From assembly GCA_002404345.1 (NCBI GenBank), contig DHJN01000252.1, positions 3,526 through 18,028 on the forward strand: 14,503 nucleotides of DNA. The letters are read 5' to 3'. The notes below the pieces were generated by a model. It ran no database searches and was not told where the DNA came from. It saw only the letters and a program-made list of their open reading frames with translations. The translations under genes were made by a program, and so were the position numbers. Within the stretch, counting starts at the first letter, position 1; every line of letters begins with the position of its first letter. Shown here one piece after another: positions 1-8,001 of the stretch. The DNA comes from Actinobacteria bacterium UBA4719 (GTDB lineage Bacteria > Actinomycetota > Actinomycetes > Actinomycetales > Dermatophilaceae).

Positions 1-1019
1 GCTGGCTTGCCCCGGTTCTTGCGTTTGGGCTGTGGACGCTGGCCCGACTTGGGCTTGGTCTCGGCGATCGGGCCGTCCTGGACGTCCTCGGACTCAGTGT
101 CTTGACTCAGCCCCGGGATGGAGAACTTCTTGTGCTCCTTGCCACTTTTCATCCGGCGCTCTTCCAGCGCCTTCTCGGCGAGCGAGCCCGGGGCCGGCAT
201 ACGGCGAATGGTGTAAAACTGCTGGCCCATCGACCAGAGGTTGGTCGTCAGCCAGTACAGCAGGACACCGATCGCGAAGGTGACGCCCGAGAATACGAAC
301 ATCAACGGCATCAGATACATCATGATCTTCTGCTGCTTGGCGAACGGGTTGTCCAACGCGCTCGCCGGCATGTTCTTCATCATCAGCTGACGCATACTGG
401 TGAACTGCGAAGCCGACATGAGCACGATCATCACCACACAGACGATCTTCACGTTGATGGCCGAAGGTGCTGTGACCGCAACGTTGTTCACGATGGTGAT
501 CGTGTGCTGGAAGGTGGCAGACAGGGGCGCACCGAAGATCGTGGACGCGTTCGCCTGACCGGCCACGTCCGGCGTCAGTGGGCCGATCGGCGGCTTCGTC
601 CCGGCAGCAATGCCAGCGAGGTTGCTGAGCACCCGGAAGAGCGCGAAGAAGATCGGGGACTGCAGCAGGAGCGGCAGGCACGACGAGAACGGGTTGGTAC
701 CCGTGCGCTTGTACAGACCCATCGTCTCCTGGGTCATCGCCTGCCGGGACTCAGGATCGGTCTTGCCCTTGTACTTCTTCTGGATCTTCTGCATCTCGGG
801 CTGGATGAGCTGCATCCGTCGGGAAGCGTGAATCTGCTTGACGAACAACGGGATCAGGACGATCCGGATGACGACGGTCAAGCCAACGATCGACAGTCCC
901 CAGGTGAACCCTGACTTCTCTGGAAGACCAATAAACGTGAAAACCTGGTGGAAGCTGACCATCAGCCAGGCGACGACCCACTCCAGTGGGGCGAGCACCG
1001 TATCTATCAAATGGTTCAT
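1..1019 (-). CDS. yidC: Membrane protein insertase YidC (C-terminus cut by window edge)
   Basis: YidC/Oxa1-family insertase, which places membrane proteins into the cytoplasmic membrane alone or with SecYEG. Reading leftward from ATG (1017-1019), 339 residues are open and no stop is reached, so the last residues lie outside the window. It has a first hydrophobic segment near residues 10-31, a membrane segment at about 40-60 (GLSIVGLTVVIRIVLIPL) with Arg52 at the place of the conserved groove arginine, the basic amphipathic stretch KQIHASRRMQLIQPEMQKIQ (61-80), a coiled hydrophilic hairpin up to about 105, and further membrane segments near 112-136, 190-205 and 232-260. The tail after 275 is charged and basic (KPKSGQRPQPKRKNRGK), as in Gram-positive YidC proteins that bind ribosomes. 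There is no large periplasmic P1 domain, as expected outside Gram-negatives. A GAGG ribosome site precedes the start by 7 bases. It lies 83 bases downstream of yidD, probably in one operon. Confidence 0.95.
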   Translation of the reverse strand, partial: MNHLIDTVLAPLEWVVAWLMVSFHQVFTFIGLPEKSGFTWGLSIVGLTVVIRIVLIPLFVKQIHASRRMQLIQPEMQKIQKKYKGKTDPESRQAMTQETMGLYKRTGTNPFSSCLPLLLQSPIFFALFRVLSNLAGIAAGTKPPIGPLTPDVAGQANASTIFGAPLSATFQHTITIVNNVAVTAPSAINVKIVCVVMIVLMSASQFTSMRQLMMKNMPASALDNPFAKQQKIMMYLMPLMFVFSGVTFAIGVLLYWLTTNLWSMGQQFYTIRRMPAPGSLAEKALEERRMKSGKEHKKFSIPGLSQDTESEDVQDGPIAETKPKSGQRPQPKRKNRGKP

Positions 1020-1102
1020 CGGGTCCTCTGTGGTGGGGTGAGCTGGGCGCTCACCGTGGGGCCAGCGGGATCAACCGGTATGCCGGTCGGTCGCCAACGT
1101 GG

Positions 1103-1402
1103 TCAAGTCTGGTGGGTGGGGTGGCCGGACTTGCGGGCGGGATCCGGATGGGGGACATGGTCGACGCCACCAGGGTTCCATGGGTGGCAACGCAACAGAC
1201 GGCGGGTAGCGAGCCACGAGCCCCGCACGATGCCGAACCGCTCGATGGCGGTCAACGCGTAGGCGGAGCAGGACGGGTAGAACCGGCAGGTCGGCGGACG
1301 CATCGGTGACAGGACAAGCTGGTACGCCTTGATCAGCCAGATCGCCGGGGTGGCGACCACGGTGCGAACGGAAGGAAGGCTGCGTCCGGAAGGTGACGGC
1401 AT
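1103..1402 (-). CDS. yidD: Membrane protein insertion efficiency factor YidD
   Basis: A 99-residue YidD-family protein (DUF37/haemolytic domain), a small inner-face membrane-associated protein that assists YidC-dependent insertion. The family signature is clear: a hydrophobic amphipathic start ([17 protein letters not shown], residues 18-34), then [20 protein letters not shown] with the paired cysteines, and a C-terminal [18 protein letters not shown], matching the usual R-C-x-P-x-x-GG-x-D-x-V-P ending. The ATG start is 6 bases beyond the rnpA stop, so the two are almost certainly co-transcribed and perhaps translationally coupled; an AAGGG sequence lies in the end of rnpA. The first 15 or so residues are poorly conserved, so a start slightly further inside is possible. 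Its place between rnpA and yidC is the standard bacterial arrangement. Confidence 0.93.
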   Translation of the reverse strand: MPSPSGRSLPSVRTVVATPAIWLIKAYQLVLSPMRPPTCRFYPSCSAYALTAIERFGIVRGSWLATRRLLRCHPWNPGGVDHVPHPDPARKSGHPTHQT

Positions 1403-1408
1403 ACAGCT

Positions 1409-1789
1409 TCAGCGTCCCTTCTGTGGCGCAACCCGGCGCAACACGGTGGCCAGCAACCGGTCCAGGTCCTGAGTCAGAGCGGCAGGTGACGTACCCGGCA
1501 GATCAGCTTTCGCCCGAATGACCACGTCGACACCCTCGGGCAGCTGATCCAGCCGAGAGCTCATGAGATCCCGCAGGACCCGCTTCGTACGATTGCGGAC
1601 CACCGCGTTACCCACAGCCTTGGAGACGACAAGACCGACCCGCGGCGGTTGCCCCGCGCGCGCGTTGGTCGAGTTGGCATGCACCACCATGAGGCGGCTG
1701 CCCGAACGAGATCCACCTGCTCCGCGTGCCCCACGAAATACTGCGGCGAAATCGGCGCTGCTGCGCAGACGATGACGCGCTGGCAGCAC
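1409..1789 (-). CDS. rnpA: Ribonuclease P protein component
   Basis: The 126-residue protein subunit of RNase P, which binds the catalytic RNA and helps remove 5' leaders from pre-tRNAs. The N-terminus (LPARHRLRSSADFAAVFRGA) matches the family's substrate-binding start, and the RNR signature appears as KAVGNAVVRNRTKRVLRD (about residues 56-73), preceded by the strand RVGLVVSK. The protein is strongly basic, as expected for an RNA binder. The start is GTG (1787-1789), ten bases after the rpmH stop; a GAGG that overlaps the rpmH stop codon is the likely ribosome site. This tight rpmH-rnpA coupling is conserved across bacteria and co-ordinates ribosome and tRNA production. Length is normal for actinobacteria. 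Confidence 0.95.
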   Translation of the reverse strand: MLPARHRLRSSADFAAVFRGARGAGGSRSGSRLMVVHANSTNARAGQPPRVGLVVSKAVGNAVVRNRTKRVLRDLMSSRLDQLPEGVDVVIRAKADLPGTSPAALTQDLDRLLATVLRRVAPQKGR

Positions 1790-1799
1790 GCGTCGAGCC

Positions 1800-1937
1800 T
1801 CAGGCGGACAGTTCGGAGCGACCCTTGAGGCGACGAGCAGCCAGGATGGCGCGGCCGGCGCGGGTGCGCATGCGCAGGCGGAAGCCGTGGGTCTTGGCCC
1901 GACGACGGTTGTTCGGCTGGAAGGTGCGCTTGCTCAC
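1800..1937 (-). CDS. rpmH: 50S ribosomal protein L34
   Basis: A 45-residue L34, a small basic component of the large ribosomal subunit. Translation from GTG (1935-1937) gives [20 protein letters not shown], then [19 protein letters not shown], ending in SELSA. This is the whole family pattern ([18 protein letters not shown]...[15 protein letters not shown]). The start is non-ATG; a GGAG lies 6 bases upstream (cggagaacctcGTG), which supports it. It is the first gene of the minus-strand cluster rpmH-rnpA-yidD-yidC and is read divergently from dnaA, the classic origin arrangement. Confidence 0.97.
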   Translation of the reverse strand: MSKRTFQPNNRRRAKTHGFRLRMRTRAGRAILAARRLKGRSELSA

Positions 1938-2129
1938 GAGGTTCTCCGTTACTGCACAGCCATCCGGGGATCTGTGCTGAAGGTGATGCGGGGTACACGG
2001 TGGGACTGGTCAACTTGTTCGACGGGATAGATCGAGGCGTTGATCGGCCACAATCGGAAACCCGCGGCCACGAACGACTGCGTGGGATACACGGGCATGC
2101 GAAAGGGGCCCTCAACACAGGCTCGGTCC

Positions 2130-2159
2130 AACGTACGTGAGTCAGCGGGGCACGGTCAA
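2130..2159 (-). promoter_or_regulatory. Candidate promoter for rpmH-rnpA-yidD-yidC
   Basis: On the minus strand a TTGACC -35 (2154-2159) is followed, after 18 bases, by TACGTT (2130-2135), which fits the TAnnnT -10 of actinobacterial housekeeping promoters. Transcription would begin near 2123 and leave a leader of about 185 bases before rpmH. A second TTGACC on the same strand (2007-2012) lacks a convincing -10. Assignment is by pattern and position only. Confidence 0.45.
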
Positions 2160-2195
2160 ACTCGTGTGGCTTGCCCAAACTCGTGTGGTTTGCCC
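2158..2195. repeat. Tandem duplication, 2 x 19 bp
   Basis: Two adjacent copies of AAACTCGTGTGGYTTGCCC (2158-2176 and 2177-2195) differ at one base. The first copy begins inside the -35 hexamer of the candidate rpmH promoter. Confidence 0.9.
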
Positions 2196-2299
2196 AAGCG
2201 CTCTGCCACCGTATCCAGCGAAAACCGCCTATGGTGGTGCCGCAGGGCCATCCCTGTCAGTCGACACGCCGATCGACATATGAAGTTTTTGGGCATGAC

Positions 2300-2341
2300 A
2301 CTACGATTTTGACCCTCGTGACTACGATTTTGACCCTCGTG
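2300..2341. repeat. Tandem duplication, 2 x 21 bp, perfect
   Basis: Positions 2300-2320 and 2321-2341 are identical head-to-tail copies of a unit starting ACTACGATTTTGACC and ending CTCGTG. Each copy brings a TTGACC hexamer, so the duplication could create or double a promoter -35, but no matching -10 was found downstream. Confidence 0.95.
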
Positions 2342-2410
2342 CGGCTCGCCGTGAGGGCAGCACGCGTCGGCATGGCGCCCCAACCCATTTCCCACACAAT
2401 ATGCACAGTC

Positions 2411-2431
2411 TGTGGATAACGGTGTGGAAAA
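2411..2431 (-). promoter_or_regulatory. DnaA box pair upstream of dnaA
   Basis: TGTGGATAA (2411-2419) is a perfect consensus DnaA box (TTATCCACA) on the minus strand. TGTGGAAAA (2423-2431) is a second box, in the same orientation, with one mismatch. They lie about 90 bases before the chosen dnaA start, beside a possible -10 at 2439-2444, which suits DnaA autoregulation as known in other bacteria. Confidence 0.75.
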
Positions 2432-2470
2432 AGGGACATACGATGCTCGGGCGTCGAACGGACCACAGCG

Positions 2471-2500
2471 ACGGGATCAGGACACACGGGATCAGGACAG
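2471..2500. repeat. Tandem duplication, 2 x 15 bp, in dnaA leader
   Basis: ACGGGATCAGGACAC (2471-2485) is followed directly by ACGGGATCAGGACAG (2486-2500), one mismatch. The second copy abuts the purine-rich ribosome site of dnaA. Confidence 0.9.
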
Positions 2501-2522
2501 CGGGAGGGGAGGTGGACCGATC

Positions 2523-3995
2523 GTGAACGATGGAAACGTTGACTTCGGCCACGTCTGGCACAACACGTTGACCGCCCTGGACACCAACGGGCTGCCCCCG
2601 ACCCAGCGCGCGTTCCTGCGCCAGGCCAAGTTCGTGGGCCTGTTGGAGGAGACTGCGCTGCTGGCCGTGCCCGACGAGTACACCAAGGACATCGTCGAGA
2701 CCCGGGTGCGCCAACAGGTCGTGATGGCACTGTCCAGCCAGCTCGGCATCGAGATCCGACTTGCGGTCACCGTTGACCCGGCTTTGCGCGCGCAGAACAA
2801 ACCTGAGCCCGAGTCGGCGGCGGATCTGGCTAGCCTGACCGAGCTCGAAGCCGACGAGTATCCAGACCTGGGTTCGCCGTTCAGCACGATCCGCACCAGC
2901 ACCTCCCTGGGTGGCCAGTTCAGTCGCCCGCGGATCGCCGACCGTGAGGCCACCGAGGTCGAGGCAGCAAGACTCAACCCCAAGTACACCTTCGACACCT
3001 TCGTCATCGGCGCTAGCAACCGCTTCGCCCATGCGGCCGCGGTGGCGGTGGCGGAGGCGCCGGCCAAGGCGTACAACCCGTTGTTCGTCTACGGCCAGTC
3101 GGGGCTGGGCAAGACCCACCTGCTCCACGCGATCGGCCACTACGCACGCAATCTGTATCCGAACGTACGGGTGCGATACGTGAACTCAGAGGAGTTCACC
3201 AACGACTTCATCAACAGCATCCGCGACGACAAGGCCTCTGCCTTCCAGAGCCGATATCGGAACGTGGATGTCCTGCTTATCGATGACATCCAGTTCCTGC
3301 AGGGCAAGGTGCAGACCCAGGAGGAGTTCTTCCACACGTTCAACACCCTGCACAATGCCAACAAGCAGGTCGTGATCACTTCCGACCTGCCACCCAAGCA
3401 GCTGAGTGGCTTCGAGGAGCGGATGCGCAGCCGCTTCGAATGGGGCCTGCTCACGGACGTTCAACCCCCTGACCTCGAGACCCGGATCGCTATCCTTCGC
3501 AAGAAGGCGATCCAGGAGAAGATGACCACCCCCGACGAGGTGCTGGAGTTCATTGCCAGCAGGATCTCTACGAACATCCGCGAGCTCGAGGGTGCGCTCA
3601 TCCGGGTCACGGCGTTCGCCAGCCTCAACCGGCAGTCCGTGGACCTCAACCTGGCCGAGATCGTGCTGAAGGACATCTTCCCGCACGACCAGAGCAGCCA
3701 GATCACGTCCGCGACGATCATGGCGCAGACGGCGGCCTACTTCGGCCTGACCATCGAGGACCTGTGCGGCGCATCGCGCTCCCGGGTCCTGGTCACCGCC
3801 AGACAGATTGCGATGTACCTCTGCCGCGAGCTGACCGAGCTATCCCTACCCAAGATCGGCCAGCTCTTCGGGGGGCGCGACCACACCACGGTCATGCACG
3901 CCGACCGCAAGATCCGTCAGCTGATGTCCGAGCGCCGTGCGATCTACAACCAGGTCACCGAGCTGACCAACCGGATCCGCAACCAGTCCCGCTAG
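2523..3995 (+). CDS. dnaA: Chromosomal replication initiator protein DnaA
   Basis: DnaA, the AAA+ initiator that binds DnaA boxes and melts the origin. I chose GTG at 2523, giving 490 residues, because the protein then begins (M)NDGNVDFGHVWHNTL, where DnaA domain I normally starts, and because AGGGGAGG sits 9-10 bases upstream. Domain I covers about residues 1-85, a variable acidic linker about 86-150, the AAA+ domain about 151-385 and the DNA-binding domain IV after that. Visible motifs are Walker A GQSGLGKT (191-198), Walker B LLIDD (251-255), the ERMRSRFEWGL arginine-finger region (299-309) and the domain IV signature GRDHTTVMHA (451-460). The linker is short compared with Streptomyces DnaA. 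DnaA boxes upstream suggest self-regulation, and the downstream gap is the origin it acts on. An in-frame GTG at 2412 would add 37 poorly conserved residues spanning a tandem repeat and is unlikely. Confidence 0.97.
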   Translation: MNDGNVDFGHVWHNTLTALDTNGLPPTQRAFLRQAKFVGLLEETALLAVPDEYTKDIVETRVRQQVVMALSSQLGIEIRLAVTVDPALRAQNKPEPESAADLASLTELEADEYPDLGSPFSTIRTSTSLGGQFSRPRIADREATEVEAARLNPKYTFDTFVIGASNRFAHAAAVAVAEAPAKAYNPLFVYGQSGLGKTHLLHAIGHYARNLYPNVRVRYVNSEEFTNDFINSIRDDKASAFQSRYRNVDVLLIDDIQFLQGKVQTQEEFFHTFNTLHNANKQVVITSDLPPKQLSGFEERMRSRFEWGLLTDVQPPDLETRIAILRKKAIQEKMTTPDEVLEFIASRISTNIRELEGALIRVTAFASLNRQSVDLNLAEIVLKDIFPHDQSSQITSATIMAQTAAYFGLTIEDLCGASRSRVLVTARQIAMYLCRELTELSLPKIGQLFGGRDHTTVMHADRKIRQLMSERRAIYNQVTELTNRIRNQSR

Positions 3996-4013
3996 TAACA
4001 GTTCCGCTAGTAA
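3984..4013. repeat. Tandem duplication, 2 x 15 bp, across dnaA stop
   Basis: CAGTCCCGCTAGTAA (3984-3998) is followed by CAGTTCCGCTAGTAA (3999-4013), one mismatch. The first copy encodes the last residues and TAG stop of dnaA. The second copy is untranslated. Confidence 0.9.
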
Positions 4014-4625
4014 CACCCACCACGCACGGGTATCCGTCCACAGGTTTGTCCACAGCTGTGCGGCTGGCGTCACCGGCCTGTAACCAGGCAGACGTCTCCG
4101 CGTCACCATCATCATCCACAACCTGGGGATAACTCTGTGGAAGCCTACGTTGGTCACTCGCACGCAGGCTGTGGACCCGACGAGGACAGCATGTGGATGA
4201 CGGCCGTTCAGATGTTGGTAACCACACGTTCCAGGGACCTGTCCTGTGGACGGCCGAAGTCAGTCCACAGGAGGGCCTGGTTGTCCACCGTTCCTGTCCA
4301 CGTGTCATCCACAGAGCATGACCAGCGCCACCTGCACGTTTGTCGTTTATCCACAGAATCCACAGGCCCTATGACGACTATGAGACCCAAGAGGGATGGA
4401 TCCAGCCCCGAGTACCTGGGGACGAACACCTCAAACACGGGCAACACCAACTGCAACGCACGTGAGACTCGAGGAACTACACGCCAGGTGTTGGCCGAGG
4501 CTCCGGGTGGCACTAAGGTCAATCCGCACCTCTGCAAAACGCATTGACCGTGTCACTGTCAGCAGTCATGGCTGTCAGAACTCATGTGCTGTCAGAACTC
4601 ATGTATGGCGAAGGGCGGGTTACCG
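3996..4625. other. oriC: Origin of replication oriC (dnaA-dnaN intergenic region)
   Basis: This 630-base gap has no gene but carries a dense set of DnaA-box-like 9-mers between 4034 and 4364. Plus-strand boxes: CCGTCCACA 4034, TTGTCCACA 4046, TCATCCACA 4112, CAGTCCACA 4261, TTGTCCACC 4281, CTGTCCACG 4294, TCATCCACA 4305, TTATCCACA 4347 (perfect consensus), GAATCCACA 4356. Minus-strand boxes start at 4124 (TTATCCCCA), 4136 (weak), 4170, 4192 (TCATCCACA) and 4245 (CCGTCCACA). TTGTCCACA and TTATCCACA are the strong forms in actinobacteria. Location between dnaA and dnaN is the usual one for Streptomyces and Mycobacterium. I see no striking AT-rich unwinding element. From 4365 to 4550 there is nothing I can name; a TTGACC at 4544-4549 could be a -35 for dnaN but lacks a good -10. 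Confidence 0.92.
4555..4604. repeat. Tandem duplication, 2 x 17 bp plus degenerate third copy, before dnaN
   Basis: GCTGTCAGAACTCATGT is present twice without a gap (4571-4587, 4588-4604), identical. ACTGTCAGCAGTCATG just upstream (4555-4570) looks like an older diverged copy. The array ends 21 bases before the dnaN start codon. Confidence 0.9.
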
Positions 4626-5762
4626 ATGAAGTTTCGGGTCGAGCGCGATGTTCTGGCCGAGGCTGTGACGTGGGTAGCCCGCGGCCTGCCCAACCGTCCG
4701 CCGGTTCCGGTGTTGGCCGGCGTGCTGATCGAGGCCAGTGACGAGGGGACTCTGACGTTGTCGGCCTTCGACTATGAGGTCTCGGCCAAGATCACCATCG
4801 CCGCCGAAGTTGCCGAACCCGGCACGGTCCTGGTGCTGGGACGTCTCCTGGCCGACATCTCACGCAATTTGCCAGATCGCCCCATCGACGTGGCCACCGA
4901 GGGCAACAAGGTCCAGGTCACCTGCGGTTCCAGCAGGTTCAGCCTGCTGATGATGCCGGCTGACGACTATCCCACCTTGCCGTCTGCCCCGGCCACCAGC
5001 GGCACCATCGCCGGCGACGTCTTCACCCAGGCCGTGGCCCAGGTGTCGATTGCGGCCGACCGAGGCGACACCCTGCCCATTCTGACCGGCGTGCGGGTTG
5101 AGATCGATGGTGACAAAATCACGCTCCTGGCGACCGACCGCTATCGCCTCGCGATGCGAGAGCTGACCTGGAACCCCGAGGCCACGGATATCAGCCATGT
5201 CGCTCTCGTGCCGGCCCGGACCCTGTCCGAGACTGCCAAGGCCCTGGGCGCCCTGGGCTCGGTCGAGATCCACCTTGGTGCCGCGGACAACAGCCTGTCT
5301 GGCCTGATCGGCTTCGAGGCCGGGCAGCGCCTCGCGACCACACGTCTGCTTGATGGCGAGTACCCCAAGGTAACCTCGATCTTCCCCTCCAGCGCCGACA
5401 CCGAGTCGGTCATCGAGACGACTCTTCTCGTAGAGGCGGTCAAGCGAGTGGCCCTGGTCGCCGAGCGCAACACCCCGGTCCGCTTGCGCTTCAGCGACGG
5501 CCAGGTCGCCATCGAGGCCGGCACTGGCGACGGTGCCCAGGCGAGTGAAGCGGTCGAGGCGGTGGTGACCGGGCCGGAGATCGAGATCGCCTTCAACCCG
5601 CAGTTCCTCCTGGACGGGCTGGGAGCGGTGGGGACGACATACAGCCGGCTGTCCTTCACCCAGAGCAGTCGCCCAGCGGTGCTCTCGGGCCAGGCCGAGC
5701 TCGACGGAGATGCAGATACGTCCTACCGCTACGTCCTGATGCCCGTCCGCTTCGCCAGCTAG
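4626..5762 (+). CDS. dnaN: DNA polymerase III sliding clamp, beta subunit
   Basis: The 378-residue processivity clamp, which forms a ring dimer around DNA and tethers polymerase III and other partners. It starts MKFRVERDVLAEAVTWVARG, the family's normal N-terminus, and ends with SYRYVLMPVRFAS, matching the conserved YxLMPVR tail that lines the partner-binding pocket. Three repeated clamp folds span about residues 1-125, 130-250 and 255-378; conserved stretches include FSLLMMPADDYPTLP at the end of the first domain and LLATDRYRLAMREL in the second. ATG at 4626 is preferred over an in-frame ATG at 4584, because the latter's extra 14 residues (rich in cysteine) come from the tandem repeat and match nothing in the family. 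A purine-rich GAAGGGCGGG precedes the start. It is first in the run dnaN-gnd-recF-dciA. Confidence 0.96.
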   Translation: MKFRVERDVLAEAVTWVARGLPNRPPVPVLAGVLIEASDEGTLTLSAFDYEVSAKITIAAEVAEPGTVLVLGRLLADISRNLPDRPIDVATEGNKVQVTCGSSRFSLLMMPADDYPTLPSAPATSGTIAGDVFTQAVAQVSIAADRGDTLPILTGVRVEIDGDKITLLATDRYRLAMRELTWNPEATDISHVALVPARTLSETAKALGALGSVEIHLGAADNSLSGLIGFEAGQRLATTRLLDGEYPKVTSIFPSSADTESVIETTLLVEAVKRVALVAERNTPVRLRFSDGQVAIEAGTGDGAQASEAVEAVVTGPEIEIAFNPQFLLDGLGAVGTTYSRLSFTQSSRPAVLSGQAELDGDADTSYRYVLMPVRFAS

Positions 5763-5780
5763 GTCGTCCACTACGAGGAC

Positions 5781-5810
5781 ACTCAATACAGGCACACTCA
5801 ATACAGGCAC
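5781..5810. repeat. Tandem duplication, 2 x 15 bp, between dnaN and gnd
   Basis: ACTCAATACAGGCAC occurs at 5781-5795 and again at 5796-5810, identical, with the start of a third copy (ACTCA) after it. The array fills nearly half of the 73-base gap. Confidence 0.93.
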
Positions 5811-5835
5811 ACTCACTGCAAAAAGGGGCTACACC

Positions 5836-6744
<909 letters not shown>

Positions 6745-6759
6745 CCTTGGGGTGGCACC

Positions 6760-8001
6760 ATGCACCTGAGGCATCTGACCGTCACCGACTTTCGTAGCTA
6801 CCCGAGCGCTGAGCTGCCGCTGACCCCGGGGGTCACCACGCTGATCGGGCTCAACGGTCAGGGTAAGACGAACCTGGTCGAGGCGGCCGGCTATCTGGCC
6901 ACGCTTGGTTCACATCGGGTGGCGGGCGACGCTCCGCTGGTTCGTGCCGGTGCTCAACAGGCCGTCATACGTGGTGCCGTCATCCGTGCCGGACGTGAGA
7001 CTCTGGTCGAGCTGGAGATCAACACTGGACGCTCGAGTGGCCGCAACAGGGCTCGCCTCAACCGCTCACCGGTCTCCAGCCCCCGTGAGGTCCTGGGGAC
7101 GCTGCGCACGGTTCTGTTCGCTCCCGAGGACCTGGGCCTGGTCAAGGGCGATCCGTCCGAGCGTCGCCGCTTCCTGGACGAGCTGCTGGTGGCCCGACAG
7201 CCCCGGTGGGCAGGCGTCCGGTCCGACTACGAAAAGGTGCTCAGACAACGCAACGCGCTGCTGAAGTCTGCGGCGCCGGTGTTGAGACGTGGCGTCCGCA
7301 GTGCCAACAGGTCATCCACATCCTTATCCACAGGCTCTGTGGATAAGGATGTGGATGCGACCGACAGTGTTTCGGGGGCGCTGCACACCCTGGACGTGTG
7401 GAACAGCCAGCTCGCCCGGGTTGGCGCCCAGCTGCTTTATGCGCGACTACGTCTCATCCGTGACCTCACTCCATATCTCACGAAGGCGTATGACGAGGTC
7501 AGCGCCGCCCGGTCCGATGCGTGCATGGCCTACCGGTCCTCGCTGCGCGAGGAGATGTCCCGTGCCATCGCGGCGGGCGCGGTTCCCGGGATGGACGAGC
7601 TTCACGATGAGCTGTTGGCATCGCTTGAGGCCGTGCGGGTCAACGAGATCGAGCGTGGTATCTCGTTGGTCGGTCCCCATCGTGACGACGTGGTCCTCAC
7701 CCTCGGCCAGCTGCCGGCCAAGGGCTACGCGAGCCACGGCGAGTCCTGGTCCTTTGCGCTGGGACTACGCCTGGCGGCATACCAGCTCTTGCGGCACGAT
7801 CTCGGTGAGGATCCGGTGCTCATTCTGGACGACGTCTTTGCCGAGCTCGACTCCGGTCGCCGTGAACGGCTGGCCATGCTGATCGCCGACTGTGAGCAGG
7901 TGTTGATCACCGCCGCCTTCGCCGGCGACGTGCCTGCTGCCCTGTCCAGCTCCGGCACCACGTATCGCGTGACCCTCGGGCAGGTGGTCCGTGTCGACTG
8001 A
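6760..8001 (+). CDS. recF: DNA replication and repair protein RecF
   Basis: RecF is an SMC-like ATPase that binds gapped DNA and, with RecO and RecR, loads RecA. Walker [10 protein letters not shown] is at residues 30-38, the signature [15 protein letters not shown] at 325-339 and Walker [12 protein letters not shown] at 354-364; [16 protein letters not shown] (133-148) is the family's other conserved block. At 413 residues it is longer than the usual 360-390. The extra length is mainly at about residues 172-208 (low-complexity, Ser/Asp-rich, for example [19 protein letters not shown]) between the helix with [16 protein letters not shown] and [12 protein letters not shown]. That segment encodes a perfect DNA palindrome with DnaA boxes (separate entry). 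It begins 15 bases after gnd and overlaps the next gene by 11 bases, so co-expression is likely. The ribosome site is weak (GGGGTGG). Confidence 0.95.
   Translation: MHLRHLTVTDFRSYPSAELPLTPGVTTLIGLNGQGKTNLVEAAGYLATLGSHRVAGDAPLVRAGAQQAVIRGAVIRAGRETLVELEINTGRSSGRNRARLNRSPVSSPREVLGTLRTVLFAPEDLGLVKGDPSERRRFLDELLVARQPRWAGVRSDYEKVLRQRNALLKSAAPVLRRGVRSANRSSTSLSTGSVDKDVDATDSVSGALHTLDVWNSQLARVGAQLLYARLRLIRDLTPYLTKAYDEVSAARSDACMAYRSSLREEMSRAIAAGAVPGMDELHDELLASLEAVRVNEIERGISLVGPHRDDVVLTLGQLPAKGYASHGESWSFALGLRLAAYQLLRHDLGEDPVLILDDVFAELDSGRRERLAMLIADCEQVLITAAFAGDVPAALSSSGTTYRVTLGQVVRVD
7312..7358. repeat. Perfect 21-bp inverted repeat with DnaA boxes inside recF
   Basis: Arms 7313-7333 and 7337-7357 are exact reverse complements with only three bases (GCT) between them. 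Each arm holds a consensus DnaA box: TTATCCACA at 7324-7332 on the plus strand and its complement TGTGGATAA at 7338-7346. Outer, weaker boxes lie at 7312-7320 (TCATCCACA, one mismatch) and 7350-7358 (minus strand, GCATCCACA, two mismatches). The stretch encodes recF residues about 185-200 and stays in frame. RNA or single-stranded DNA from it could form a strong hairpin. Confidence 0.95.

Larger units (their letters stand above)
1938..2522. other. Divergent rpmH-dnaA intergenic region
   Basis: This 585-base gap separates the two arms of the origin cluster and contains no credible gene. It holds the rpmH promoter candidate, three separate tandem duplications (2158-2195, 2300-2341, 2471-2500), a relatively AT-rich patch around 2270-2335, and two DnaA boxes just before dnaA. 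No clear sigma-70 promoter for dnaA could be assigned; a TACGAT (2439-2444) immediately after the DnaA boxes is a possible -10 without a good -35. The region could also contribute to origin function, since some bacteria have DnaA boxes on both sides of dnaA. Confidence 0.7.

Noticed and set aside
102..914. Plus-strand open frame of 270 codons opposite yidC
   Set aside because: Composition is Arg/His/Asp-rich shadow sequence of yidC, which reads clearly as an insertase on the minus strand.
2158..2341. CRISPR-like array upstream of dnaA
   Set aside because: Units are directly adjacent without spacers, only two copies each, and differ between loci.
2412..2522. N-terminal extension of dnaA from an upstream in-frame GTG at 2412
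   Set aside because: The 37 added residues span DnaA boxes and a tandem duplication, match no DnaA N-terminus, and lack a ribosome site; GTG at 2523 has one and gives the conserved start.
4299..4304. Second parS-like CACGTG in oriC
   Set aside because: Flanks (GTC...TCA) are not palindromic and do not match GTT...AAC; it is a by-product of overlapping DnaA-box-like sequence.
4544..4573. dnaN promoter with TTGACC -35
   Set aside because: No acceptable -10 at 16-19 bases; the best (ATGGCT) does not fit TAnnnT.
4584..4625. Earlier dnaN start at ATG 4584
   Set aside because: It would add 14 residues made from the 17-base repeat; MKFRVERD at 4626 is the family start.
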